Assembly (NCBI RefSeq): GCF_001632805.1
Contig: NZ_CP007220.1
Span: forward strand, 62,001 to 126,000
Direction: 5' to 3'
From: Mycobacteroides chelonae CCUG 47445
Lineage (GTDB): Bacteria; Actinomycetota; Actinomycetes; Mycobacteriales; Mycobacteriaceae
Length of the DNA: 64,000 bases
The notes below the pieces were generated by a model. That model did no database searches. It saw only the letters and a list, made by a program, of their open reading frames with translations, and was not told the origin of the DNA. The translations under genes were made by a program, and so were the position numbers. Below, piece by piece: positions 55,470-63,654 of the stretch. The stretch's first letter is position 1, and every line of letters starts with the position of its first letter.

Positions 55470-56003
55470 TTATGCGGCAAGCAGCATGGCCAAAACGGCC
55501 GTATCGGGGTCGCTGATGGGATCGATGCCCACTCGGCTCACCACCGATGTCACCGTGCCATCCGACTCGGCCTCGACCCAGGCGGCGCGGTGCTCCAGGC
55601 CCAGGTGTGGCAATCCTGGGAGAAGAAGGCAACCGGAGGCCGCGCCAAGGCACTCGGGCAGTGTCGGGTTGGTCTCAGACGGTGGATGGAGCATCAGCAA
55701 CGCGGGTGGTTGGTGTTCCGCAAAACGCCCGGGTGCGACGGCGGACTCTCCAAGCACCGTTCCTTCGGCGATGACGAGTCCGACCATGCCGGGCGCGGGA
55801 TCGTCGGGTAAGTCTTCGCGTGCGCCAAAAATCGTTGTGGTGGAAAGTAATCCGGGCAGCGTGGCGATGCGCACGGTCACGATCAGCAGCTGCATCCATT
55901 CTTTGGTGGAATCGGGCCAGCGGCCGCACACCACAAACCCTCTGAGTGCTCCGCCCGCATGGAAGGGCGCGATCTCGATCGGCTGATCGGAACTGGTTGC
56001 CAT
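55470..56003 (-). CDS. Rv3847 homologue, conserved mycobacterial protein
   Basis: A 177-residue protein, which matches the length of Rv3847 of M. tuberculosis and sits next to sodA as there. The ATG at 56003 is chosen over one nine codons upstream. It contains EIAPFHAGGALRGFVVCGRW, a likely beta-rich central part and a hydrophobic C-terminus (DPDTAVLAMLLAA). No known catalytic motif is visible and its function is unknown. It is read in the same direction as sodA, but a strong terminator separates the two, so it has its own promoter. Confidence 0.78.
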   Translation of the reverse strand: MATSSDQPIEIAPFHAGGALRGFVVCGRWPDSTKEWMQLLIVTVRIATLPGLLSTTTIFGAREDLPDDPAPGMVGLVIAEGTVLGESAVAPGRFAEHQPPALLMLHPPSETNPTLPECLGAASGCLLLPGLPHLGLEHRAAWVEAESDGTVTSVVSRVGIDPISDPDTAVLAMLLAA

Positions 56004-56108
56004 ATCTGCCTCCGCGACATCACAATCCACATTGCGCGACGCTGCTTATTCCAGAGTTACCATGCGCGGAGTCGGCCCGCAATCGCTAGCGGACACGCCG
56101 GTAACACA

Positions 56109-56145
56109 CTTGGGCCCCGGATTTGTAACAAACCCGGGGCCCAAG
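56109..56145 (-). terminator. Strong terminator after sodA
   Basis: CTTGGGCCCCGG (56109-56120) pairs exactly with CCGGGGCCCAAG (56134-56145), and TTTG/CAAA extends the stem inward after one mismatch. It begins 13 bases beyond the sodA stop on the minus strand. Confidence 0.85.
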
Positions 56146-56158
56146 CGAAGCAGCAAGA

Positions 56159-56782
56159 TCAGCCGAAGATCAGACCTGATGTCTTCGTGGTCGCCGCGGT
56201 GTAGCGGTCCTGCACGTCGGCCCAGTTGACCACGTTCCAGAACGCCTTGACGTAGTCCGCCTTGACGTTCTTGTACTGCAGGTAGAAGGCGTGCTCCCAC
56301 ATGTCGACCTGAAGCAGCGGGATGATGCCCAGCGGGACATTGGCCTGCTGGTCGTACAGCTGGAAGGTCAGCAGCTTCTGCCCCAGGCTGTCGTAACCGA
56401 GTACGGCCCAGCCCGAGCCCTGCAGGCCGTTGGCCGCGGCGGTGAACTGCGCCTGGAACTTGTCGAACGAGCCGAACTGGTCGTCGATGGCGGCGGCCAG
56501 ATCGCCGGTGGGCTTGTCGCCGCCGTTGGGCGACAGGTTCTTCCACCAGATGGAGTGGTTCACGTGGCCACCGAGGTGGAACGCCAGGTTCTTCTCGTTG
56601 AGGAAGATCGCGGCGTGGTCGCCCTTCTCGCGAGCCTCTTCCAACTTGGCGACAGCGGAATTGACACCCGCGACGTATGCCGCGTGGTGCTTACTGTGGT
56701 GCAGCTCGTTGATCTGTCCCGAGATGTGGGGCTCCAGCGCTCCGTAGTCGTAGTCCAAATCGGGCAGTGTGTACTCAGCCAC
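56159..56782 (-). CDS. sodA: Superoxide dismutase, Mn/Fe family
   Basis: A 207-residue SodA. Metal ligands are H28, H76, D160 and H164 in M. tuberculosis numbering, all present. Residue 145 is Gln (LYDQQANVP) where the iron enzyme of M. tuberculosis has His; Gln is the residue found in manganese-type mycobacterial SODs, so manganese is the likely metal. There is no signal peptide; the mycobacterial enzyme is nevertheless found outside cells. GTG at 56782 with AAAGGA upstream gives the standard [10 protein letters not shown] start. It has its own terminator and a 197-base upstream gap to a small membrane-protein gene. Confidence 0.97.
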   Translation of the reverse strand: MAEYTLPDLDYDYGALEPHISGQINELHHSKHHAAYVAGVNSAVAKLEEAREKGDHAAIFLNEKNLAFHLGGHVNHSIWWKNLSPNGGDKPTGDLAAAIDDQFGSFDKFQAQFTAAANGLQGSGWAVLGYDSLGQKLLTFQLYDQQANVPLGIIPLLQVDMWEHAFYLQYKNVKADYVKAFWNVVNWADVQDRYTAATTKTSGLIFG

Positions 56783-56979
56783 GAGATTCCTTTCGGCTTG
56801 CTTCGTATCCGCGTGTGTGCAGATCCATTCAATGAGAAGACACGGCCAAACCGGTTTCACCGGATGCGCCGGCCTACCGATTCAACCCTGCTCTATTGCG
56901 CAACGCGTCGCAAGGACGCACGCATCCTCAATTGGTTACCCAATGTTGGCCGGATCAAACCGGGCGCCGAATATCCCGG

Positions 56980-57135
56980 CTAGATCAGGATGAGAATCGC
57001 GAGGCCGGCCGCGAGGATGACGGCGATGACTAGCGCGCGGAATGCCGCGACGCGGTAGGACGTGTTGTAGCAGCGAGGTGTCAGCTGCCAGCCGGAAGTG
57101 GACATCGACTCATGCCCTGCCGACTGTGCCGTCAT
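56980..57135 (-). CDS. Small single-span membrane protein, 51 residues
   Basis: ATG at 57135 with AGGAGGG seven bases upstream, a near-perfect RBS. The first 30 residues are polar (TAQSAGHESMSTSGWQLTP, then CYNTSYR), followed by a single hydrophobic helix that ends at the stop (LVIAVILAAGLAILILI). It looks like a C-tail-anchored protein with its N-terminus in the cytosol. It lies between sodA and msrA, transcribed with sodA in direction, and could be cotranscribed. No family recognised. Confidence 0.65.
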   Translation of the reverse strand: MTAQSAGHESMSTSGWQLTPRCYNTSYRVAAFRALVIAVILAAGLAILILI

Positions 57136-57310
57136 CGTTGCCCTCCTGCTCACATTGCAACTACCCTCACGGTGAGATGAGTCACAGCATCTCGCGTGTG
57201 ACGGTCATCATAGCTCCAAATCGCGATGCGCGAAAATTCACCCTGCGTGTACCTGGAAACCCCAGCTAGACCAGCAAATTGGTGGGATGCAACGGCGTAC
57301 CATTGAGCCC
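57136..57310. promoter_or_regulatory. Divergent intergenic region, small membrane protein / msrA
   Basis: 175 bases containing the inverted repeat GAGATG-N8-CATCTC (57174-57193), about 39 bases from the small ORF start. It may be a regulator site. msrA has no clear RBS before its ATG at 57311. Confidence 0.35.
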
Positions 57311-58066
57311 ATGGCTTCTTGGGTAGATAACGTTCGCGATCAGATCCTGGGACGGCTCGAGGAAGGGCTCAAACCCGGAAAGTCGGCAATCGTCGAAGAG
57401 GGTGCGGCCCTGCCGGGGCGTGCCACGCCGATTCGGGTGTCCGGCGTCCATTTCGTCAACGGCCGCACGATCGTGCCGCCCTTTCCCGAGGGGCTGGACA
57501 CCGCAGTGTTCGGGGAGGGCTGTTTCTGGGGTGCCGAGCGTGGGTTCTGGAACCTGCCGGGTGTCTATTCGACGGCCGTCGGCTATGCCGGGGGCTACAC
57601 GCCCAATCCGACTTACGAAGAGGTGTGTTCGGGGCGGACCGGTCACTCCGAGGTGGTGCTGGTGGTGTTCGACCCCCGCGAGGTGACCTACGAACAGCTG
57701 TTGGTGCAGTTCTGGGAGAGTCATGACCCGACCCAGGGCATGCGGCAAGGCAATGATCGCGGCACGCAGTACCGCTCGGTCGTCTACACGACCAGTGAGA
57801 GCCAGGCGGCACAGGCCGCCGAGAGCGCCGCGCGGTACGGGGCGGCTCTTGCTGAGGCCGGGTATGGCGCCGTCACCACGGAGATTGCTCCGTTGGACGG
57901 CCCGCTGGGGGATTCCAAGTCGGCTTCTCGGACCTTCTTCTATGCCGAGGAGTACCACCAGCAGTACCTGGCGAAGAACCCGAACGGATACTGCGGTCTA
58001 GGTGGGACGTCGGTGTCCTGCCCGGTCGGACTGGATGTGCCGCCCGGTGGTCCAGCGCAGGCGTGA
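57311..58066 (+). CDS. msrA: Peptide methionine sulfoxide reductase A
   Basis: A 251-residue MsrA with the catalytic motif GCFWG (Cys71) and the substrate-pocket segments [26 protein letters not shown] and [14 protein letters not shown], the last with a likely recycling Cys. It reduces methionine-S-sulfoxide in proteins using thioredoxin. The N-terminal extension of about 60 residues before the catalytic core is typical of the longer MsrA class. It is next to sodA, so the local group deals with oxidative damage. ATG at 57311 is the best start; a frame from 57287 adds eight residues without an RBS. Confidence 0.95.
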   Translation: MASWVDNVRDQILGRLEEGLKPGKSAIVEEGAALPGRATPIRVSGVHFVNGRTIVPPFPEGLDTAVFGEGCFWGAERGFWNLPGVYSTAVGYAGGYTPNPTYEEVCSGRTGHSEVVLVVFDPREVTYEQLLVQFWESHDPTQGMRQGNDRGTQYRSVVYTTSESQAAQAAESAARYGAALAEAGYGAVTTEIAPLDGPLGDSKSASRTFFYAEEYHQQYLAKNPNGYCGLGGTSVSCPVGLDVPPGGPAQA

Positions 58067-58196
58067 GCTATCCCACGGCAGCGACTATGAATTCGCTAAC
58101 TATGCACAGGCAGTGCTACGGTTCCCCGTCGCCCGCCCTGCTGAGCGCCGCTACGAAGTCCTGGCCAGCGCAAATGCAAATGAGCAGCATGTGGTT

Positions 58197-58226
58197 TGTG
58201 GATCAACCTGTGGATACTGTGGATAA
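58197..58226. promoter_or_regulatory. Cluster of three DnaA-box-like sequences
   Basis: TGTGGATCA (58197-58205), TGTGGATAC (58209-58217) and TGTGGATAA (58218-58226) lie in tandem in one orientation. The last is an exact complement of the consensus DnaA box TTATCCACA. They are in the 244-base gap between msrA and the rhodanese gene. Confidence 0.55.
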
Positions 58227-58310
58227 GCCGACATTGCTGTGGCGTGCGTCACACTGTGAAAAGTTGCAGGCGCGGCAGGTGTCATACCGATCAAGCGACA
58301 GGAATGGACG

Positions 58311-58637
58311 ATGAGTTTCCCCTCGGGTGATGAGGTTCCACAGGTCGGCATCCACGAGATCTCGGCCGCACTGGATCTTGGTGTCAAGTTGCTTGACGTC
58401 CGTGAGGACGACGAGTGGGCGGCCGGCCATATCGACGGCGCGCAACATATACCGCTCGGTGATGTGCCCTCCCGGATGGACGAGCTGGATCCGGATGCTC
58501 CGCTGTGGGTGATCTGCCATGCGGGCGGGAGATCTCAGCGCGCGGCCGCCTATCTGAACCGCAACGGATTCGATGTCAGCAACGTCTCTGGTGGCATGTT
58601 GGCGTGGGTACAAGCAGGTAAACCCACCATCAGCTGA
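58311..58637 (+). CDS. Single-domain rhodanese-like sulfurtransferase
   Basis: A 108-residue rhodanese with active-site loop ICHAGGRSQRAA (Cys69) and the LDVRxxxExxxGHIxGA signature (LLDVREDDEWAAGHIDGA). It carries sulfane sulfur as a persulfide in thiosulfate or thiol-sulfur exchange. AGGAATGG precedes the ATG. It stands alone, preceded by a region with DnaA-box-like repeats and followed by a strong hairpin. Confidence 0.92.
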   Translation: MSFPSGDEVPQVGIHEISAALDLGVKLLDVREDDEWAAGHIDGAQHIPLGDVPSRMDELDPDAPLWVICHAGGRSQRAAAYLNRNGFDVSNVSGGMLAWVQAGKPTIS

Positions 58638-58643
58638 GCGCCT

Positions 58644-58670
58644 GGCGACCAACCTCGCGGGTTGGTCGCC
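58644..58670. terminator. Terminator after the rhodanese gene
   Basis: GGCGACCAACC (58644-58654), loop TCGCG, GGTTGGTCGCC (58660-58670): a perfect 11-pair stem, six bases after the stop. Confidence 0.75.
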
Positions 58671-58718
58671 GTGCACTACTCGCTGCCGATTGCCCCCTCA
58701 GGCCGTTACGCTGGACGA

Positions 58719-59882
58719 ATGATCCAGGTGTGCTCCCGCTGCGGTACCCAGTGGAACGTGCGTGAGCAGCGTCGATACTGGTGCCCGCGGTGTCGGGGCA
58801 CGCTGCTTGAGCCAGGCATAACCGCTCCGGCGCGCCATGCCGCGCCGGTATCGCGTCCGCCCGCTGCTGCGCAGCCATCGGGTGGCAAGTATTGGGTTCC
58901 GCCCGCCGCACAGGGGCCCGTGGCAACACCGACCGGGCGTCCGCCGGCCCGTCCGACACGGCTGCCCGCGGGATATCGATGGATTGCCGTGCGCCCTGGC
59001 TCGCCCCCGACCGCCACCCGCCGCCGCCGTCCGCTCGGGCCGACGCCCCGCTACGCGTACATCCCGCGCTGGGGTCTGGTCGACCACATCGAACCGGCGG
59101 GATCCTCACGCCAAGGGATAGCCGGGGGTCGTGTCCCCAGCCGGGTGCTCGAAAGGCTCCTGCTGGCCACAATCATCACCCTGGCAATCGTTTCGTGTGC
59201 CCATTTTCTTCGATATGCGTTGATGGTGTACAACCGCGGAGCCCTGATTCCCAGATTCGTCGCCAGCACGTCGAACGGGCTAGTGCTCTTCAGCGTGGCG
59301 CTCGCCTTCGCGGTGATGGTGGCGACCGCGTGGTTCCTCACCGAGTGGATGATCGCGCGTCGGGCCGAAACATATCGGGACCTGGGATTTGAAGATCCAC
59401 GGGCGCGCTGGGAGATCCGCGTGGGGTGTCTGCTGCCGATCGTGAACATCGTCGGCGTACCCCTACTGCTGCTGGAGCTCGCCAAGATAGAGAACCGCTG
59501 GTACCGGCAATACCGAAACATCGTGTGGTGGTCGATTCTGTGGGGCGTGACCTGGCTGCTGGTGCTGGTGACCTGGGTGGCCCGTGACTCGGTCACTGTG
59601 CAGGGAGTAGCGGACAACGCGCTGTTCACCGCCATCGACTACGCGATCGCGGCGGTAGCGGTCTGGTCCCTTCGGCGTGTGTACGACGGCTTCACCGCGC
59701 CGGAAGGACATCACCGGGCAGTGCGCTGGCTGGCGGTGGAATCTCCGCAAGGGCCAGTCCCGATCGACGCCGATCAACCCGATGTGCCGGCGACACGCGA
59801 GGACAATTCCGGCGCTGCGGTTGAACGGACGGGGCAGGAACCGGCAGCATTGGAGCGTGACCGAGTCGCCGGAGCCTGGTGA
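58719..59882 (+). CDS. DUF4328 membrane protein with zinc ribbon (Rv3843c homologue)
   Basis: A 387-residue protein. An N-terminal zinc ribbon (CSRCGTQWNV and WCPRCRG) is followed by a Pro/Arg-rich linker, then about six membrane helices with the DUF4328 pattern (DPRARWEIRVGCLLPIVNIVG) and an acidic tail. The start and the position next to glpQ1 match Rv3843c of M. tuberculosis. Function unknown; the ribbon in the cytosol could bind a partner protein or nucleic acid. The ATG at 58719 opens MIQVCSRCGTQW. It overlaps the proposed glpQ1 start by 26 bases. Confidence 0.85.
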   Translation: MIQVCSRCGTQWNVREQRRYWCPRCRGTLLEPGITAPARHAAPVSRPPAAAQPSGGKYWVPPAAQGPVATPTGRPPARPTRLPAGYRWIAVRPGSPPTATRRRRPLGPTPRYAYIPRWGLVDHIEPAGSSRQGIAGGRVPSRVLERLLLATIITLAIVSCAHFLRYALMVYNRGALIPRFVASTSNGLVLFSVALAFAVMVATAWFLTEWMIARRAETYRDLGFEDPRARWEIRVGCLLPIVNIVGVPLLLLELAKIENRWYRQYRNIVWWSILWGVTWLLVLVTWVARDSVTVQGVADNALFTAIDYAIAAVAVWSLRRVYDGFTAPEGHHRAVRWLAVESPQGPVPIDADQPDVPATREDNSGAAVERTGQEPAALERDRVAGAW

Positions 59883-60726
59883 TGGGGAGGACCTTCAGCT
59901 CGTGCAAGGAGCCGACGAGATAGACGGCAGGGCCGAGCGTCACCCGTTCGTCGTCGCGCACCGGGGTGCGTCGGCGGATCGGCCCGAGCACACTCTTGCC
60001 GCGTACGAGCTCGCCCTCGAAGAGGGTGCAGATGGTGTGGAATGCGATGTTCGCCTCACTCGTGACGGACAACTGGTCTGCGTCCACGACCGCAGGGTGG
60101 ATCGCACGTCCGACGGGACCGGATTGGTCAGTGAGATGACACTGAGCCAGCTGCGCGCGTTGGACTTCGGAGGATGGCACCCCGGCGGAGCGGAGGCTGG
60201 ACCGAGCACCGGGCTGCTGACCCTCGAAGAGCTGGTCTCCCTGGTGCTCGACTGGAACCGCCCGGTGAAACTGTTCATCGAAACCAAACATCCGGTCCGC
60301 TATGGATCGTTGGTGGAAAACAAGGTGCTGGCGTTGTTGCATCGGTTCGGCATCGCCGCACCGGCGTCAGCGGATATGTCGCGGGCAGTCGTCATGTCGT
60401 TCTCGGCAGCGGCGGTATGGCGTATCCGTCGCGCGGCGCCCATGCTGCCGACCGTGCTCCTGGGTGAGACGTCGCGATATCTGGGAGGCAGTGCCGCGAC
60501 CACCGTGGGAGCCACTGCGGTGGGGCCCTCTATCGCCACCTTGCGCGAGCACCCGGAATTGGTCGACCGGGCTGCGGCGCAGGGGCGAGCCACCTACTGC
60601 TGGACCGTCGACCATTACGAAGACGTCGAATTCTGCCGGAGCATAGGTGTCGCCTGGATAGCCACCAACCATCCCGGCCGCACCAAAGCATGGTTGCAAC
60701 GGGGCCTCACCGGCACCGCGCTGTAG
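59857..60726 (+). CDS. glpQ1: Glycerophosphodiester phosphodiesterase GlpQ1
   Basis: A 289-residue GDPD enzyme. The catalytic motif (HRGASADRPEHT, then E-x-D in ADGVECDVRLTRDG and VHDRRVDRTSDG) is complete, and ETKHPVRYGSLVENK and the C-terminal GVAWIATNHPGRTKAWL are nearly as in M. tuberculosis GlpQ1 (Rv3842c). It hydrolyses glycerophosphodiesters to glycerol 3-phosphate and an alcohol. No signal peptide, so it is cytosolic. The GTG at 59857 overlaps the previous gene; a GTG a few codons later is possible. Confidence 0.93.
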   Translation: MTESPEPGDGEDLQLVQGADEIDGRAERHPFVVAHRGASADRPEHTLAAYELALEEGADGVECDVRLTRDGQLVCVHDRRVDRTSDGTGLVSEMTLSQLRALDFGGWHPGGAEAGPSTGLLTLEELVSLVLDWNRPVKLFIETKHPVRYGSLVENKVLALLHRFGIAAPASADMSRAVVMSFSAAAVWRIRRAAPMLPTVLLGETSRYLGGSAATTVGATAVGPSIATLREHPELVDRAAAQGRATYCWTVDHYEDVEFCRSIGVAWIATNHPGRTKAWLQRGLTGTAL

Positions 60727-60770
60727 TTGAATTTCTGTCATTAACCCCTATTTGCTACGCGGGTCAGGCC

Positions 60771-60776
60771 CATAAT
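60771..60776 (+). promoter_or_regulatory. Likely -10 element of a leaderless transcript
   Basis: CATAAT ends seven bases before the GTG start of the diguanylate cyclase gene, so transcription would begin at or near that G. No RBS is present, which fits a leaderless message. Confidence 0.4.
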
Positions 60777-60783
60777 CAACCTT

Positions 60784-61857
60784 GTGGCTGGTGACGCGTC
60801 GCTGACATACGGGGAGGAGTACAGACTCGCCACGCGCGCGTTGCGAGTCAGCCGCAACCTGGCTCCTCTCAAGATCGCTATCGGATTGCTGTGCATGTCG
60901 ATCGTGATCTTCGGGGTACTCATTCAGCTCCATCCGATGGGGCCGCACGGGTTGTTGCTGAGAGTCATTCACGGTGTATTGGTGGCTTCTTCGTTGGTTG
61001 TTGGGGTGTGCTGGATCGTGCTGCCCTGGCCTAAGCGCCGCACCGCGATCGCCTTCGTGTGCTGGGCGGATATCTCACTGTTCATCGGTGCGTGCATGCT
61101 CTCGGCGCCGGCGTCCCGGCTGGGCGCGATTTCACATATGGGCCTGGTGGGTGTGTTCGCAGCGTTCTTGCTCGGCTGGCGGGTGCTGGCCGCTCACTGT
61201 GTCTTTGCGACCGCGGCGGTCTGTGCCATCACGGTGTGGAATGTCCATCTCGGTGAGGCGACACTTTTCGAGCAGTACGTCTACCACGCACCCGTCATCT
61301 CCTCGGTGGTGTTGTTACCCCTCATCATCCAGGCCGTGATCGAGGGTGGTAGGAGATCGCTGACAGCAGTCTCCATTGCGGCACACCAGGATCCGCTTAC
61401 CGGATTGTTGAACCGCCGTGGTGTGCAACTGGCGTTGAGCTCACTGTTGTACGGGCAGCGCGCCCCGCGAATCGTTGCCGTCGTCTTGGTGGACGTGGAT
61501 CGTCTCAAAGAAATCAACGACACGCTGGGACACGAGGCGGGCGATGAAGCCATCAAAGCCGTCGCTCAGGTGCTCACCGCTACTGCCCGGGCCAGCGATA
61601 TCACGGCCCGGGTGGGCGGTGATGAGTTCATGATCGTCGCCTTGCATGATCGGGCCGAAGAAGCAGTCGCGTTTATCGAACGGGTCAGCACACCGCGCGC
61701 TGGTATCGGACCCCACGGTGCCACCGTCAGCATCGGATCGGCCTGGCAATCGACGGGCGATGATGGCTTTGATTTCGAGTCTCTGCGCAGAACCGCAGAT
61801 GAGGTGCTCTATCGCGTCAAGCGCGCTCGCGATTCGGACCTCAGTGCGGCGTCCTAG
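60784..61857 (+). CDS. GGDEF diguanylate cyclase, membrane-bound
   Basis: A 357-residue protein with about six N-terminal membrane helices (to residue 195) and a C-terminal GGDEF domain. The active site is intact GGDEF at residues 278-282, with the allosteric inhibitory I-site R-x-x-D (RASD) five residues before it. It should make c-di-GMP and be subject to product inhibition. The membrane part is not a recognised sensor domain. It starts with GTG, probably leaderless. It converges with the methyltransferase gene with nine bases between stops. Confidence 0.9.
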   Translation: MAGDASLTYGEEYRLATRALRVSRNLAPLKIAIGLLCMSIVIFGVLIQLHPMGPHGLLLRVIHGVLVASSLVVGVCWIVLPWPKRRTAIAFVCWADISLFIGACMLSAPASRLGAISHMGLVGVFAAFLLGWRVLAAHCVFATAAVCAITVWNVHLGEATLFEQYVYHAPVISSVVLLPLIIQAVIEGGRRSLTAVSIAAHQDPLTGLLNRRGVQLALSSLLYGQRAPRIVAVVLVDVDRLKEINDTLGHEAGDEAIKAVAQVLTATARASDITARVGGDEFMIVALHDRAEEAVAFIERVSTPRAGIGPHGATVSIGSAWQSTGDDGFDFESLRRTADEVLYRVKRARDSDLSAAS

Positions 61858-61866
61858 ATCTCGGCG

Positions 61867-62784
61867 CTAGGAAAGGTATGTCGAAGGCAGCGTCGCGGTG
61901 AGAAACCGGCGTTCCGCGAACTCCTGGGCGTACGGCGCCGGCTCATCGCTCAAAGCGTTGGCGTAGCGCTGTGCGAGTTCGTGACCGGTGGTCGTGCCTG
62001 CAAGCCAGCCGTGCCCCGACAACCACTCACCGGAACGGGTCCGTCCGTCGTTGGCCAGAGTGAGTTCCTGCACCTGGAATGTGTCGGAAGTCAACGCGTC
62101 ACGAACGTCGGCCCATGGCTGGCCGGAGGGGGCCGCGCCGTCGGTGTCGGTGGCGATGGTGCTGCCGAGGGCCGACATTTCGATGACGCGCTCAAAGAGT
62201 GCGTCATGGCTCGGACCTGGCAGATGTGAGACGAGTGCCTCGCCCAGCCACGCGGTGGGTAGATCGGGGTCAAAGCCCGCTGCGGTCAGGTCGGGCTGCC
62301 ATGGCCCACTGAGGAACGTTCCGACCTGTCGGCGTTCGGCACGCGGTTGCGCACCAATCTCGGCGAGCACCTCCTGCTTGAAGCCGAGTAGCTCCGGGTA
62401 GTCGACTTCGAAGACCGTGGTGCCATCAGGCCAGTCCAGCCGATAGGCGCGGGTGTCTAGCCCACCCGCTAGCAGCACGACCTGGCGGGCGCCGGAATGT
62501 GTTGCGGCCAGCAGGGAGTCATCGTAGTGACGCGTCATCAGTGACCGGCAATGCGCGATGAACGATTTGTGGTCGCTAGTCGGATCCGCAGCAACGGGAG
62601 AATCCGCTGGTTGATGGTCGAGGAGTGCCAGCGCATAGGGGTCACCCGATGCCAGTACCAGGTGTTGGGCCAATGTGTCGACAAACAATGGGTTGGCTCG
62701 AAGTGACTCTATGGCGCGAGAAGCAGTGAGCGTCAATTGAATCTGTCTGCCGCGGGACATCCGGTACGCCGCCCCCCTTTCCAT
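61867..62784 (-). CDS. Class I SAM-dependent methyltransferase, TIGR00027 type
   Basis: A 305-residue protein of the leucine-carboxyl-methyltransferase-like family that is expanded in mycobacteria. The SAM motif is VVLLAGGLDTRAYRL, followed by VFEVDYPELLGFKQEVL and, near the end, WLAGTTTGHELAQRY. Substrates of these paralogues are unknown. The start at 62784 gives the usual N-terminus with LTASRAIESLRANP; GGAAAGG precedes it. It is separated from the ferritin gene upstream by a strong terminator. Confidence 0.9.
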   Translation of the reverse strand: MERGAAYRMSRGRQIQLTLTASRAIESLRANPLFVDTLAQHLVLASGDPYALALLDHQPADSPVAADPTSDHKSFIAHCRSLMTRHYDDSLLAATHSGARQVVLLAGGLDTRAYRLDWPDGTTVFEVDYPELLGFKQEVLAEIGAQPRAERRQVGTFLSGPWQPDLTAAGFDPDLPTAWLGEALVSHLPGPSHDALFERVIEMSALGSTIATDTDGAAPSGQPWADVRDALTSDTFQVQELTLANDGRTRSGEWLSGHGWLAGTTTGHELAQRYANALSDEPAPYAQEFAERRFLTATLPSTYLS

Positions 62785-62876
62785 AGCGTCGTCCTTTGAG
62801 GTGGCAAATCAGGATCTGCCAATCAAGATTAGCCGACGGGGAGTGAGGAAACGGGTGTGATGGGCGCGAAAACAAA

Positions 62877-62914
62877 CTCTCCCTCGTCTCGACCGTGGTC
62901 GAGACGAGGGAGAG
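62877..62914 (-). terminator. Intrinsic terminator after bfrB
   Basis: A perfect 18-pair stem (arms 62877-62894 and 62897-62914) with a very tight loop. On the minus strand it is followed by TTTGTTTT. It lies 24 bases after the ferritin stop. Confidence 0.9.
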
Positions 62915-62937
62915 CAGTCAGCTGCGCGTCAGGTTGG

Positions 62938-63483
62938 CTACAGCGAGCCACCCGCGGCCGGGGGAGCGGTGGGATCGCTTGATTCGACCGAGATCTCGCG
63001 TGCGACGAACTCCTCCAGGTCGAAGTAGTTGTCTCCGGCACGTTCGGCCACGGTGAGCAGCGTGTCCATGAGGGCGACCTCTTCCACCTGTTCCTTGAGG
63101 AACCACTGCATGAACTGCTCGCCGATGTAGTCGCCCTCGTCCCGGGCGGTGCGGGCCAGCTCGGTGACCTGCTCGGTAACGGTCTGCTCCTGAGCCAGTG
63201 CGAGCGCCAGCGGCTCACGCGGCGCGGTGAATCCGTTCGTGACCGCGCCTACGGGCGGGATCTCCACGGAAACGCGCCGGTCGATCAGGTACCGCACGAT
63301 CATCATGGCGTGATTGCGCTCTTCTACCGCCTGCTTGTAGAAATGCGCGGCGAGCTGCGGAAGATCGGCGTCATCGAAATAAGCGGCAATAGCGATGTAT
63401 TGCTGCGACGCGGTGAACTCGTGGCCGATCTGGTCGTGGAGAAGCGCGTTGAATTTAGTCTTGGGAGTGTCGTTCACGGACAT
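62938..63483 (-). CDS. bfrB: Ferritin BfrB
   Basis: A 181-residue ferritin, the same length as M. tuberculosis BfrB (Rv3841). The ferroxidase residues are in FTASQQYIAIAAYFD, VEERNHAMM and FLKEQVEEVALM. It stores ferric iron as a 24-mer. Two 19-base iron-box-like sequences lie 53-71 and 110-128 bases upstream, in line with IdeR activation of bfrB in M. tuberculosis. A second ferritin gene lies upstream in the same direction, 171 bases away. The C-terminal tail APPAAGGSL is typical. Confidence 0.95.
   Translation of the reverse strand: MSVNDTPKTKFNALLHDQIGHEFTASQQYIAIAAYFDDADLPQLAAHFYKQAVEERNHAMMIVRYLIDRRVSVEIPPVGAVTNGFTAPREPLALALAQEQTVTEQVTELARTARDEGDYIGEQFMQWFLKEQVEEVALMDTLLTVAERAGDNYFDLEEFVAREISVESSDPTAPPAAGGSL
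63061..63123 (-). repeat. Near-identical block shared by the two ferritin genes (copy 1)
   Basis: This 63-base block and 63781-63843 differ at only about three positions, more alike than the rest of the two genes. It encodes the region around FMQWFLKEQVEEVA. Gene conversion or a recent local duplication would explain it. Confidence 0.6.
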
Positions 63484-63535
63484 GAACTCGACAATAGACC
63501 AGGTCAGAGGCCTTGTCAGCCAAGGTCAGCCTTAA

Positions 63536-63554
63536 TGAGGTTACCGTCACCTAA
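63536..63554 (-). promoter_or_regulatory. IdeR iron-box-like site 1 upstream of bfrB
   Basis: The minus-strand 19-mer TTAGGTGACGGTAACCTCA matches the mycobacterial iron-box consensus at 15 of 19 positions. It is the nearer of two such sites. Confidence 0.6.
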
Positions 63555-63592
63555 GTAATTGCCGAACTTTACGTAAGGTAATTGGCGGATTC

Positions 63593-63611
63593 TTAACTTA
63601 GCCAAAGTTAA
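63593..63611 (-). promoter_or_regulatory. IdeR iron-box-like site 2 upstream of bfrB
   Basis: TTAACTTTGGCTAAGTTAA (minus strand) has perfect seven-base arms and matches the iron-box consensus at 14 of 19 positions. Tandem boxes upstream of a ferritin gene are the known arrangement for activation by iron-loaded IdeR. Confidence 0.6.
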
Positions 63612-63654
63612 TTTCCGTGCAACAACAATTGGAAATCGTCGTGCACAAAATTGA

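Noticed and set aside
58063..58314. An 83-codon frame between msrA and the rhodanese gene
   Set aside because: It runs through the DnaA-box-like repeats, lacks a sound start and has unlikely composition.
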